From assembly GCF_023746615.1 (NCBI RefSeq), contig NZ_CP082275.1:1054001-1118000 (forward strand): DNA of 64,000 nt. The letters run 5' to 3'. Shown here piece by piece: positions 52,555 to 61,623 of this stretch (positions are counted from its first letter, which is position 1; each line of letters starts with the position of its first letter). The translations under genes were made by a program, and so were the position numbers. The stretch is from Grimontia kaedaensis. Its GTDB lineage: Bacteria > Pseudomonadota > Gammaproteobacteria > Enterobacterales > Vibrionaceae. Below the pieces are notes generated by a model that worked only from the letters and a program-made list of their open reading frames with translations, was not told where the DNA came from and ran no database searches.

Positions 52555-52583
52555 AAGACCGGCTCATCGAGCCGGTCTTTTTT
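52555..52583. terminator. Terminator between the hydrolase-OsmC gene and puuC
   Basis: AAGACCGGCTC, loop ATC, GAGCCGGTCTT, then TTTT. Confidence 0.85.
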
Positions 52584-52606
52584 ATCTGATTTAGAAAATC
52601 GTCAGA

Positions 52607-54103
52607 TCAAAGCGCAATCCAGGTGGCTTTAACTTCTGTGTATTTCTCGAACGCATGAAGTGATTTATCACGTCCATTGCCTGATTGCTTGTAGCCACCA
52701 AATGGCGCTGTCATGTCGCCGCCATCATATTGGTTAATCCACACCATGCCGGTGCGCAGCGCTTTCGCGGTTTTGTGCGCTTTGCCGATGTCAGATGTCC
52801 ATACCGCAGAGGCAAGGCCGTAGTCGGTATCGTTGGCAATCGCGACCGCTTGCTCTGGGGTGTCGAAGGTGATCACGGACAGCACAGGGCCGAAAATCTC
52901 TTCACGGGCAATCGCCATATCATTGTTCACATTATCGAACACCGTAGGTTCGACAAATAAACCGCCGGTTTCTGCCATGACACGGCTACCGCCACATACC
53001 ATCTTGGCGCCGCCTTGAGCGCCCTTGTTGATGTACGTCAGCACGGTATCCAACTGCTGTTGGTCAACGACTGCACCGACCTGAGTGTCTGGGTCTAGCG
53101 GGTGTCCCGGTTGCCAGCCTTTCAGATTTTCGACGACCTTTTCGATAAAGACATCTTTGATGGACGCTTCCACCAACAATCGTGAACCGGCTGTACAGAC
53201 TTCGCCTTGGTTGAACGCAATGGCAGAGGCAGCAGCAGAGGCAGCAGCATCTAAATCTGGCGCATCAGCAAAGACGATATTCGGGCTCTTACCGCCAGCC
53301 TCCAGCCAGACACGCTTCATATTTGATTCGCCAGCGTAAATCATCAGTTGTTTGGCGATTTTGGTGGAGCCCGTGAACACCAGAGTATCGATATCCATGT
53401 GCAGTGCGAGCGCTTTGCCCACTGTATGCCCAAAACCAGGGAGTACATTCAGCACACCTTTTGGCATACCTGCCTCAACGGCGAGTTCACCAAGACGGAT
53501 GGCGGTGAGTGGCGATTTCTCTGAGGGTTTGAGGACAACAGAGTTACCGGAGGCGAGGGCAGGGCCAAGCTTCCAACACGCCATCAGCATGGGGAAGTTC
53601 CAAGGCACAATTGCGGCCACAACGCCCACAGGTTCACGGGTGACCATACCGATTTCATTGTGTGGAGTGGGGGCGAGTTCATCGTAAATCTTGTCGACTG
53701 CTTCGCCTGACCAGCGAATAGCTCGGGCGGCACCATTTACATCCACCGCTTTGGAATAGCGGATAGGTTTGCCCATGTCCAGTGTTTCTAGGAGTGCCAG
53801 TTCGTCACCGTTTTCTTCAATTAATTCCGCAAAACGGATCACGACTTTCTTACGTTCGGCAGGGGGAAGGTGAGCCCATACGCCGGACTCAAACGTTGCA
53901 CGGGCATTGCTGACAGCGAGGTTGGCGTCAGCAAGGTCGCAACTGGCAACATCGGCCAACACACGACCATCGACCGGACTGATGCAGGCAAAAGTCTCTT
54001 CAGAAACTGCATCGCGGTATTCACCATCGATGAATGCTTGTCCTTTGATTGTTATAGATTGTGCGAGTGCATCCCAGTCTTGACGAGACTTGTTCGAAGT
54101 CAT
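52607..54103 (-). CDS. puuC: Gamma-glutamyl-gamma-aminobutyraldehyde dehydrogenase
   Basis: An NAD(P)-dependent aldehyde dehydrogenase oxidising the PuuB product to gamma-glutamyl-GABA. The 498 residues have PWNFPMLMACWKLGPALASGN, the general base Glu in WLEAGGKSPNIVF and the catalytic Cys in NQGEVCTAGSR. Length and motifs fit PuuC/AldH. It is divergent from the aminotransferase-mmsA pair, with a PuuR-like box in the gap. Confidence 0.9.
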   Translation of the reverse strand: MTSNKSRQDWDALAQSITIKGQAFIDGEYRDAVSEETFACISPVDGRVLADVASCDLADANLAVSNARATFESGVWAHLPPAERKKVVIRFAELIEENGDELALLETLDMGKPIRYSKAVDVNGAARAIRWSGEAVDKIYDELAPTPHNEIGMVTREPVGVVAAIVPWNFPMLMACWKLGPALASGNSVVLKPSEKSPLTAIRLGELAVEAGMPKGVLNVLPGFGHTVGKALALHMDIDTLVFTGSTKIAKQLMIYAGESNMKRVWLEAGGKSPNIVFADAPDLDAAASAAASAIAFNQGEVCTAGSRLLVEASIKDVFIEKVVENLKGWQPGHPLDPDTQVGAVVDQQQLDTVLTYINKGAQGGAKMVCGGSRVMAETGGLFVEPTVFDNVNNDMAIAREEIFGPVLSVITFDTPEQAVAIANDTDYGLASAVWTSDIGKAHKTAKALRTGMVWINQYDGGDMTAPFGGYKQSGNGRDKSLHAFEKYTEVKATWIAL

Positions 54104-54214
54104 AGCAGCCCCTTTTCCCTGTTATGTGCGATGAATATGGTCACTGTGCACCATTTCAAAATATTTTACAATTAGTGCAATTTGTTCTTTAGATACTGAA
54201 CAAAACACGTTTAC

Positions 54215-54229
54215 TGTTCGTTATATTTG
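54215..54229 (-). promoter_or_regulatory. PuuR-box-like operator in the puuC / aminotransferase gap
   Basis: The reverse strand reads CAAATATAACGAACA, 13 of 15 to the E. coli PuuR site from memory. Nearby, TTTGTTC (54181-54187) and GAACAAA (54198-54204) form an exact inverted repeat with a ten-base spacer, so more than one protomer may bind. Confidence 0.6.
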
Positions 54230-54300
54230 ACATAGTATTGCAAATATTGGCCGCTAGGCAACATCTTGTTAACAACGAAAGCAAGCAAGGAACCCTGACT

Positions 54301-55638
54301 ATGGCAGTGAACAAACCACAGAGTGAAGGAGCACGTTTGGACAACTTCTGGATGCCTTTCACCGCAAACCGTCAGTACAAAACCACGCCACGGTTACTCG
54401 CAAAAGCAGAAGGCATGTATTACACCGACGTTGAGGGGAATTCAGTGCTGGATTCGACGGCCGGATTGTGGTGCTGCAACGCGGGTCATAGCCGTGATCA
54501 AATTACTGACGCGGTTAGCAAGCAAATTAAGGAGCTGGACTACGCGCCAACCTTCCAAATGGGGCATCCTCTTCCATTTGAACTCGCTGAACGTTTAGCA
54601 GAATTGGCGCCTGCCGATTTGAACCGTGTGTTCTTTACCAACTCGGGTTCTGAATCTGCCGATACGGCGTTGAAAATTGCACTGGCTTATCAGCGTGCGC
54701 GAGGCCATGCCAACCGCACTATGTTTATTGGCCGTGAACAGGGCTACCACGGCACAGGATTTGGCGGAATCTCTGTGGGCGGCATGGTAAATAACCGCAA
54801 AGCGTTTAACAGTCAGTTGCTGCCGAGTGTTGCTCATCTTCCACACACTTTGGACATAGAGCGAAATGCGTTTTCCAAAGGGTTGCCTGATCATGGTGTC
54901 GAACGTGCTGAGGTGCTGGAACAATTGATTGCCCTGCACGGCGCTGAAAATATCGCCGCGGTGATGATTGAGCCAATGTCAGGTTCAGGTGGTGTTATTC
55001 TTCCGCCAAAAGGTTATCTGAAACGTCTTCGTGAAATTACGGCCAAACACGACATCCTGTTGATCTTCGATGAAGTGATCACTGGCTTTGGCCGTCTGGG
55101 TGATGCCTTTGCGTCACAGCGCTGGGATGTCACGCCGGACATTATGACTACAGCGAAAGCCTTGACCAACGGCGCGATTCCAATGGGTGCAGTAATGGTG
55201 AGTGATCGTATTTACGACGCCTGCATGAACGCCGCGCCGGAAGATACGATAGAGCTTTTCCACGGTTACACCTATTCAGGTCACCCAGTCGCGGCAGCAG
55301 CGGCGTTGGCGACGCTCGATATTTACCGTGACGAGAACTTATTCGAGCGTGCAAGGCAGTTGGAAACCGAATGGGAAGAAGCACTGCATTCGCTCGATAA
55401 TTTGCCGAATGTGATTGATGTTCGAAACACTGGCTTGATTGCCGGCATTCAGTTTGCGCCGAGCAGTGAGGGAATCGGAAAACGCGGCTACGACATCTTT
55501 ACACGCTGCTTCTACGATGGCGTGTTAGTTCGCGCTTCGGGCGACATCATCGCCATGTCACCGCCACTTATTATGGAATCCAAACATATCGATCAGATGG
55601 TCAGCACGCTGGAACGCGCCATCAAGCAAGCGATTTAA
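54301..55638 (+). CDS. Omega-amino acid:pyruvate aminotransferase (beta-alanine type)
   Basis: A class III PLP enzyme of 445 aa from ATG 54301 (after AAGGAA; the frame is open to 54238). Motifs: NSGSESADTALKIALAYQRARG, GREQGYHGTGFGG, DEVITGFGRLG and Lys in TTAKALTNGAIPMGA. This pattern is that of beta-alanine:pyruvate transaminases, which give malonate semialdehyde, and the next gene, mmsA, would process that to acetyl-CoA. A role on GABA or aminopropyl products of spermidine is also possible. Confidence 0.87.
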   Translation: MAVNKPQSEGARLDNFWMPFTANRQYKTTPRLLAKAEGMYYTDVEGNSVLDSTAGLWCCNAGHSRDQITDAVSKQIKELDYAPTFQMGHPLPFELAERLAELAPADLNRVFFTNSGSESADTALKIALAYQRARGHANRTMFIGREQGYHGTGFGGISVGGMVNNRKAFNSQLLPSVAHLPHTLDIERNAFSKGLPDHGVERAEVLEQLIALHGAENIAAVMIEPMSGSGGVILPPKGYLKRLREITAKHDILLIFDEVITGFGRLGDAFASQRWDVTPDIMTTAKALTNGAIPMGAVMVSDRIYDACMNAAPEDTIELFHGYTYSGHPVAAAAALATLDIYRDENLFERARQLETEWEEALHSLDNLPNVIDVRNTGLIAGIQFAPSSEGIGKRGYDIFTRCFYDGVLVRASGDIIAMSPPLIMESKHIDQMVSTLERAIKQAI

Positions 55639-55658
55639 CTTTAAGAGGATATAAGGAT

Positions 55659-57143
55659 ATGTCTGTAACGCACTACATTGATGGCAAATACACAGCGGAA
55701 AGCGATCGCAAACAAGCGCTTTTCAACCCAGCGACTGGTGAGCAAAGTGGCGAAGTTTCTTTAGCGTCAGTGACCGAAACCGAAGCTGCAATTGCTTCTG
55801 CCAAAGCCGCTTTTCCTGCGTGGTCTGAAATGTCGCCACTTCGCCGAGCCCGTGTGATGTTTAAGTTCAAGGCGTTGGTAGAAGAAAACATCGACGAGCT
55901 CGCTGCGCTTATCACTAAAGAACACGGCAAGGTACTGGAAGATGCCAAAGGCGAGTTAACCCGTGGCCTGGAAGTCGTCGAGTTTGCCTGCGGTATTCCT
56001 CATTTATTGAAAGGCGAGATGACAGAGCAAATTGGCTCGGGCATTGATGCCTGGTCTCTCAATCAGCCATTGGGTGTGGTGGCCGGTATTTCGCCGTTTA
56101 ACTTCCCGGTGATGGTGCCGATGTGGATGTTCCCGATTGCCATTGCCTGTGGTAACACCTTTGTAATGAAACCTTCGGAAAAGGATCCAAGTTCAACGCT
56201 ACGTATCGCAGAGCTGCTGACTGAAGCGGGTTTGCCAGATGGCGTATTCAATGTGGTCAATGGGGACAAAGAGGCAGTAGATGTGTTGCTGACTCACCCA
56301 GATGTGCAAGCGGTCAGCTTCGTGGGTTCCACCCCAATTGCGGAATACATCTACAGCACGGCATCGGCGCACGGTAAGCGTGTTCAGGCATTGGGCGGCG
56401 CGAAAAACCACATGGTGGTGATGCCTGATGCAGATCTGGATCAAGCGGTTGCGGGCCTGATGGGTGCGGCTTACGGCTCTGCTGGTGAGCGTTGTATGGC
56501 AATTTCTGTGGCAGTTGCGGTAGGCAACGTGGCAGATGCCCTGATTGAAAAACTGACGCCAAAAGTGAAAGAACTTCGTGTTGGTAATGGCGTGATTGAA
56601 GGTATGGAAATGGGGCCTTTGGTAACGAAAGAACACCTGAGCAAAGTGGAAGGCTATGTTGCGAAAGGTGTGGAAGAGGGAGCGGACCTCCTCGTTGATG
56701 GCCGCGGTGTTCAGGCTGAAGGTGGAGATGGCTACTTCCTGGGTGGTTGCTTGTTCGATAATGTCACACCAGAGATGACTATCTATCGCGACGAAATTTT
56801 TGGGCCTGTGTTATCTGTTGTTCGCGTACCAGATTATGCGACGGCGGTGAAACTGATTAATGAACATGAGTTTGGTAACGGTACGGCAATCTTCACCCAA
56901 AATGGTGATGCTGCGCGTCAGTTCTGTCATGAAATTCAGGTAGGTATGGTTGGTGTAAATGTGCCCATCCCTGTGCCAATGGCATTCCATAGCTTTGGCG
57001 GTTGGAAGCGTTCACTGTTTGGTTCACTTCATGTGCACGGCCCTGATGGTGTGCGCTTCTACACTAGACGCAAGGCGATCACCGCGCGGTGGCCAACCGG
57101 GCTCAGGGCAAATGCCGATTTTATTATGCCAACAATGAAATAA
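55659..57143 (+). CDS. mmsA: (Methyl)malonate-semialdehyde dehydrogenase, CoA-acylating
   Basis: Converts malonate or methylmalonate semialdehyde with CoA and NAD to acetyl- or propionyl-CoA plus CO2. Of 494 residues, the catalytic Cys is C279 in AGERCMAISV, and the usual base Glu is replaced in GGAKNHMVVMPDAD, the hallmark of this CoA-dependent branch. Twenty bases after the aminotransferase, with GAGG for ribosome binding; one operon ended by a strong terminator. Confidence 0.93.
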   Translation: MSVTHYIDGKYTAESDRKQALFNPATGEQSGEVSLASVTETEAAIASAKAAFPAWSEMSPLRRARVMFKFKALVEENIDELAALITKEHGKVLEDAKGELTRGLEVVEFACGIPHLLKGEMTEQIGSGIDAWSLNQPLGVVAGISPFNFPVMVPMWMFPIAIACGNTFVMKPSEKDPSSTLRIAELLTEAGLPDGVFNVVNGDKEAVDVLLTHPDVQAVSFVGSTPIAEYIYSTASAHGKRVQALGGAKNHMVVMPDADLDQAVAGLMGAAYGSAGERCMAISVAVAVGNVADALIEKLTPKVKELRVGNGVIEGMEMGPLVTKEHLSKVEGYVAKGVEEGADLLVDGRGVQAEGGDGYFLGGCLFDNVTPEMTIYRDEIFGPVLSVVRVPDYATAVKLINEHEFGNGTAIFTQNGDAARQFCHEIQVGMVGVNVPIPVPMAFHSFGGWKRSLFGSLHVHGPDGVRFYTRRKAITARWPTGLRANADFIMPTMK

Positions 57144-57160
57144 TGGCAATTTGTCTGAAA

Positions 57161-57190
57161 GAAAAAAGGAACCGAATGGTTCCTTTTTTC
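57161..57190. terminator. Terminator after mmsA
   Basis: GAAAAAAGGAACC, loop GAAT, GGTTCCTTTTTTC: a perfect 13-bp stem. Confidence 0.9.
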
Positions 57191-57203
57191 ATGTGGAGTG
57201 CTG

Positions 57204-57364
57204 ATACCAATCGTAGTAAATATTTGCTCATCCTAGCTTGTTAAAATGTTCGATAACTGCGTTGAAAATTTTATTGTATAATAAATACTTATCGAAATTT
57301 TCCGCCTTGTTCTCGAGCATTTTTCCTGCGCTATTTCTGATCAGCTACCTACTGTGATTGGTAT
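57204..57364. repeat. 161-bp inverted-repeat element (family C)
   Basis: Starts ATACCAATCGTAGTA and ends with the inverse of ATACCAATCACAGTA. AT-rich inside, with no coding capacity. The ends resemble short repeats frequent in Vibrio and Shewanella genomes, from memory. Confidence 0.7.
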
Positions 57365-57373
57365 GATTGAACG

Positions 57374-57982
57374 TTAAGCGACGTTTGAAAAGAAAATACG
57401 TTCAGGTTTACTCAGTTGATAGCCTTGAAACAGGTCGAAGCCCATTACAAGCGCTGCGTGATATTCCTCGTCAGTCTCTATTTTTTCGGCCAGTAGTTTA
57501 AAGTCAAAACGCTTTCGATATTTGCTGACAAACTGGGAAATCTGAGTCAGGGTCTGTGCCCGGAAGTCTATTTTCACGTAATCTGCTAATCGAAGGAAAG
57601 GGAGCCAGTCGGACGACGGAACAAAATCATCAAACGCGATTTGATAACCGCGGGACTTCAGATCTTCCAGTGCTTTGTATAGCTCAGCATCTGCCACACA
57701 ATCTTCAAGCACCTCAATAACTAATTCTTCAGCCGGATAGTTAAGTGCTTTGCCTTGAATAAGGCTGCCGTAACAGAAGTTCACGAAGCAGGGAAGGCCA
57801 TCAGAAATACGCGTGACGCCGCCGGTTGTCTCGCAGAATAAATCATTCAGCACACTGTCAGTGGCGATGTCAGATTCGATACAAGGAAAAGAATCACAGC
57901 AGCCTTCACGAAACAACAACTCATAAGCAATGATTTTTTGCTCTGAGTTATAGATCGCCTGCCGTGCAATGTTTGAACGCAT
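57374..57982 (-). CDS. Stand-alone EAL-like domain protein, probably inactive or atypical
   Basis: A 202-aa protein related to the EAL half of EAL-HDOD (YuxH-type) proteins, but without an HDOD half. Signature positions are altered: YELLFRE replaces EALLR, IEVLED replaces the ELTE block, and IAFDDFVPS replaces DDFGTG. KIDF, LLAEKIET and GFDLFQGYQLSKP remain. It may bind c-di-GMP or a partner protein without hydrolysis. No membrane or sensor domain. It lies alone, 10 bases from the family C element. Confidence 0.8.
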   Translation of the reverse strand: MRSNIARQAIYNSEQKIIAYELLFREGCCDSFPCIESDIATDSVLNDLFCETTGGVTRISDGLPCFVNFCYGSLIQGKALNYPAEELVIEVLEDCVADAELYKALEDLKSRGYQIAFDDFVPSSDWLPFLRLADYVKIDFRAQTLTQISQFVSKYRKRFDFKLLAEKIETDEEYHAALVMGFDLFQGYQLSKPERIFFSNVA

Positions 57983-58149
57983 AAAATGCCAACAATTCCT
58001 TAAAGAGGATTACGAAATCAATTGTATAACAGGTCTCATATTCGAGAGTGCTAATAATGGCTGATATTTTGCGAAGAAAATTAATGATAAAAATCATGCT
58101 TTTCTCATCTTGACCGTTCGATCAGCTTGCAGTGATTTTCATCGAGCAT

Positions 58150-58872
58150 TTAAAACGCGCGGGTTTGCAGTGTGCAGCCTTCTTCTGTACAGACCAAAAC
58201 AGAGCCTTGAGTGTACCAATCACCGAGTACGATTCGTTGAGCCGGATCATTTCCAAGGCGAATGTCATGAATGTCCGGTCTGTGGGTGTGACCATGAATA
58301 AGTTGCGTCACGTCACTGTCTTTCATCACACGTAGCACTTCAGATTGGTCGACATCCATGATGTCTTCCGACTTTTCCATGTTGCTTTTGGTGCTACCAG
58401 CCCGGATTTTTTCGCCGATACGGCGCCTGACGGAAAGCGGCAATCTAAAGAACAGCCACTGGATTAGCGGGTTGTGCACTTTTTTACGGTAGCGCTGATA
58501 CCCTTCATCCTGAATACACAATGTGTCGCCATGCATGATGAGCGTGGGCTTACCGAACAAATCTATTACCTGGTGCTCAGGCAGCAGAGTCATGCCGGAT
58601 GCTTTGGCAAATTGTTTACCGACCAGAAAATCACGGTTTCCATGAATGAAATAGATGGGGATACCCAGATCGCTGAGTGCTTTAAAAGCATCTGCCACTT
58701 CAATTTGAAGCGGGGTTCCGTCGTCGTCGCCAATCCAGGACTCAAACAGGTCGCCCAACACATAAAGTGCGCTTGCCTTTGGAGCATCCTCTTTCAGAAA
58801 ACGCAAAAAGCACTGGGTAATTTCAGGATGGGTAGGGCTGAGATGGAGATCAGAGATAAATAATACGGTCAT
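58150..58872 (-). CDS. lpxH: UDP-2,3-diacylglucosamine hydrolase
   Basis: Gives lipid X in lipid A synthesis, at the membrane surface. The 240-aa calcineurin-type phosphoesterase shows metal ligands ISDLHL (Asp8, His10), LGDLFESWIGDD, HGNRDF, MHGDTL and HGHTHRP. Four bases of spacing data aside, it and ppiB run the same way, 42 bases apart, as in E. coli (ppiB-lpxH). Confidence 0.96.
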   Translation of the reverse strand: MTVLFISDLHLSPTHPEITQCFLRFLKEDAPKASALYVLGDLFESWIGDDDGTPLQIEVADAFKALSDLGIPIYFIHGNRDFLVGKQFAKASGMTLLPEHQVIDLFGKPTLIMHGDTLCIQDEGYQRYRKKVHNPLIQWLFFRLPLSVRRRIGEKIRAGSTKSNMEKSEDIMDVDQSEVLRVMKDSDVTQLIHGHTHRPDIHDIRLGNDPAQRIVLGDWYTQGSVLVCTEEGCTLQTRAF

Positions 58873-58914
58873 AGATAATATAAGGGCAGCGAGTCATTGC
58901 TGCCCCCCAGTGCC

Positions 58915-59412
58915 TTATTCTTCGATAGTCACGCTTTCGATCAGCACTTCTTCTACAGGTACGTCCTGATGAACGTAACCCCAGTTACCGGTAGCAACGT
59001 CTTTGATCTTGTTAACCACGTCCATACCTTCAACCACTTCACCGAATACACAGTAACCCCAACCGTCTGGCGTTTCAGATTTGAAGTCCAGGAAGGTGTT
59101 GTTGTTAACGTTGATGAAGAACTGAGAGCTCGCTGAATGCGGTTCCATAGTACGTGCCATTGCAATGGTACCTACTTTGTTGCTCAGGCCGTTGTTAGCT
59201 TCGTTTTTAATCGGTGCGTTGGTTTCTTTTTCTTGCATGCCAGAAGCCATGCCGCCGCCTTGAATCATGAAACCGTCGATGACGCGGTGGAACAGAGTGC
59301 CGTTGTAAAAACCGTCACGGCAGTATTGCAGGAAGTTTTCCGCAGTCACTGGCGCTTTTTCGCTGTTCAGTTGGATTTTGATGTCACCAAAGTTGGTATG
59401 AAGCGTAACCAT
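58915..59412 (-). CDS. ppiB: Cytoplasmic peptidyl-prolyl cis-trans isomerase B
   Basis: A cyclophilin-type isomerase, 165 aa, no signal peptide. Active-site blocks: LFHRVIDGFMIQGGG (Arg, Phe, Gln), MARTMEPHSASSQFFIN and GYCVFGEVVEGMDVV. Divergent from cysS, as in E. coli. Confidence 0.96.
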   Translation of the reverse strand: MVTLHTNFGDIKIQLNSEKAPVTAENFLQYCRDGFYNGTLFHRVIDGFMIQGGGMASGMQEKETNAPIKNEANNGLSNKVGTIAMARTMEPHSASSQFFINVNNNTFLDFKSETPDGWGYCVFGEVVEGMDVVNKIKDVATGNWGYVHQDVPVEEVLIESVTIEE

Positions 59413-59638
59413 GATTTGTTCCTATAAATTCGCGTTTAGCTTTGAACGTTTGATTCTATCCTAGTGGTCGTGACATTCAACTGATCACACCAGAAAAATC
59501 AGCCTTATGACTCAGCATAGCGCCTGCATGCTTTAATTGTACACGCGCCTCTGTTGACCCTTGCCTAAACTCGGCGGAAAAGGTGTAATATGCCATTCCT
59601 CTTATCATTTAATATTTGTAATGGGTAACCCGACTACC

Positions 59639-61021
59639 ATGTTGAAGATTTACAACTCCCTCACCAAGAAAAAAGAAGAATTCAAACCTATCCATCCTGG
59701 CAAGGTTGGCATGTATGTGTGTGGGGTTACCATTTACGATTTGTGTCATATCGGTCATGGCCGCACCTTCGTTTCATTCGACGTTGTCTCGCGTTACCTG
59801 CGCTTTCTGGGTTACGACCTGAAGTTTGTTCGTAACATCACAGACATCGATGACAAGATCATCAAGCGAGCCGCTGAAAACGGAGAAAGCTGTGATTCAC
59901 TGACTGAGCGTCTGATCGGTGAAATGTATGCTGACTTTGATGCGCTGAACATGAAGCGTCCAGATATTGAACCTCGCGCCACTCAGTACATCGATGAAAT
60001 CATTGCGCTGGTGGAGCGTTTGATTGAGCGTGGTTTCGCTTATGTTGCTTCTAACGGCGATGTGCTGTTTGAAGTGGCGAAGTTTGACGAATACGGCAAG
60101 CTGTCACGTCAGGATCTGGACCAGCTTCAGGCGGGTGCACGTGTTGACGTGGAAGAAGCGAAGAAAAGCCCACTGGATTTCGTACTTTGGAAAATGTCCA
60201 AGCCGGGTGAACCAACATGGGAATCTCCTTGGGGCCCAGGCCGTCCGGGATGGCACATTGAATGTTCTGCAATGAACTCTGCGATTCTCGGTAATCATTT
60301 TGATATCCACGGCGGCGGTTCAGATCTGACCTTCCCGCACCATGAGAATGAAATTGCACAATCTTGCTGTGCACATGACACCCAGTACGTAAATACTTGG
60401 ATGCACAGCGGCATGGTGATGGTTGACCGCGAGAAGATGTCCAAATCATTGGGTAACTTCTTCACTATCCGTGACGTCCTCGCTCACTACGATGCGGAAA
60501 CCGTCCGCTACTTCCTGATGTCTGGTCACTACCGCAGCCAACTGAACTACAGCGAAGAGAACCTGAAACAAGCGCGTGCGTCGATGGAACGTCTGTACAC
60601 GTCACTGCGTGGCCTTGATCTTTCAGTCACTGCGGAAGGTGGTGAAGAGTTTATTGAGCGTTTCAAAGCGGCAATGGATGATGATTTCAACACGCCAGAA
60701 GCGTATTCAGTGCTGTTCGACATGGCGCGCGAAATCAATCGTCTGAAAGCCGAAGACGTAGAAGGGGCTTCGAAACTGGCAGCGCGCATGCGTGAACTGG
60801 CTGAAGTGCTTGGCTTGCTGGAGCAAGACCCAGAAGCCTTCCTGCAAGGCAACGCGGGTGGCGATGATGAAGTGGCGGAAATTGAAGCTCTGATCAAAGC
60901 GCGTAACGATGCACGCGCAAGCAAAGACTGGGCGGCGGCGGATGCGGCACGTGATGCGTTGACCGCAATGGGCATCGTTCTGGAAGACGGCGCAGCAGGC
61001 ACCACTTGGCGTCGTAAATAA
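59639..61021 (+). CDS. cysS: Cysteinyl-tRNA synthetase
   Basis: Charges tRNA-Cys. I start at ATG 59639 (MLKIYNSLTKKKEEFKPIHPG, 460 aa), which aligns exactly with E. coli CysS (461 aa); the frame is open back to 59561, with another ATG at 59621, but these lack homology. Zinc Cys in MYVCGVT, HIGH as HIGHGRTF, WHIECSAM, HHENEIAQS, and KMSKSLGNFF. The ribosome-binding site is poor. Confidence 0.96.
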   Translation: MLKIYNSLTKKKEEFKPIHPGKVGMYVCGVTIYDLCHIGHGRTFVSFDVVSRYLRFLGYDLKFVRNITDIDDKIIKRAAENGESCDSLTERLIGEMYADFDALNMKRPDIEPRATQYIDEIIALVERLIERGFAYVASNGDVLFEVAKFDEYGKLSRQDLDQLQAGARVDVEEAKKSPLDFVLWKMSKPGEPTWESPWGPGRPGWHIECSAMNSAILGNHFDIHGGGSDLTFPHHENEIAQSCCAHDTQYVNTWMHSGMVMVDREKMSKSLGNFFTIRDVLAHYDAETVRYFLMSGHYRSQLNYSEENLKQARASMERLYTSLRGLDLSVTAEGGEEFIERFKAAMDDDFNTPEAYSVLFDMAREINRLKAEDVEGASKLAARMRELAEVLGLLEQDPEAFLQGNAGGDDEVAEIEALIKARNDARASKDWAAADAARDALTAMGIVLEDGAAGTTWRRK

Positions 61022-61042
61022 GCCAAATTCCCATACTTAATT

Positions 61043-61070
61043 AAACGGAGCTTAGTGCTCCGTTTTTTAT
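61043..61070 (+). terminator. Terminator of cysS
   Basis: AAACGGAGC, loop TTAGT, GCTCCGTTT, then TTT. Confidence 0.85.
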
Positions 61071-61098
61071 TTCTTTCCTTTCCCTTGCGCCCTGTCTC

Positions 61099-61364
61099 TA
61101 TACCCAAACGACCTGAAGATGCTCGCATTCAGAGGTCATCAATGCGTTCAATTCAAGGCAAATTTTGCGAGGAATAGTGGTTCTATTTCCGTGGAATTTA
61201 ACGAAGAAGTGGGCGCATTGAGGGCCTCCCTTCGGGCGAGTTGACTGACGTCGTGCTCGTTGTTGTCCCTTTTTGATGGAGGTGACTACACCTACAAAGG
61301 GACGCCGCGATCACAACGCCAGTCAACCTCGCTGAATCCGGCATCTTCAGGTTGTTTGGGTATA
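61099..61364. repeat. 266-bp inverted-repeat element (family B), copy 2
   Basis: Same length, ends and orientation as the copy at 51021, with scattered substitutions and no visible net length change. Ends TATACCCAAACGACCTGAAG and CTTCAGGTTGTTTGGGTATA. Lies between the cysS terminator and the porin promoter region. Confidence 0.87.
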
Positions 61365-61623
61365 TTAAAAAATTATTCGCCAAATTGTTTGCATGAAGAC
61401 ATCTAAATTCTCCTGTTCATTATTGGCGCTTCCATAAGCGCTCTCATTCATTGAGTTTGTTTTCATAATCTCATTTGTGGGAGCCCATTTTTACTGGCTT
61501 TGAGCGATTCTTGCTGTGATGTTCAGGCGCTTGTCGTAATTATTTTTTAATCGTTGTAGGCGCGATTACGTGCAGTTGTTTTGATGGAACTCAAGCGGCT
61601 GTAAAGCCGCAGGGATGATTGAA
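61365..61623. promoter_or_regulatory. Porin upstream region with a hairpin next to the ribosome-binding site
   Basis: No gene. GCGGCT, loop GTAA, AGCCGC (61595-61610) stands directly against the AGGGA ribosome-binding site (61611-61615). The promoter should be in the AT-rich stretch 61440-61560; I could not choose a -35/-10 pair. Confidence 0.45.

Noticed and set aside
59545..59600. A sigma-70 promoter for cysS (TTGCCT and TAATAT)
   Set aside because: The spacing is 19 bases or more for the best pair, and no other support was seen.
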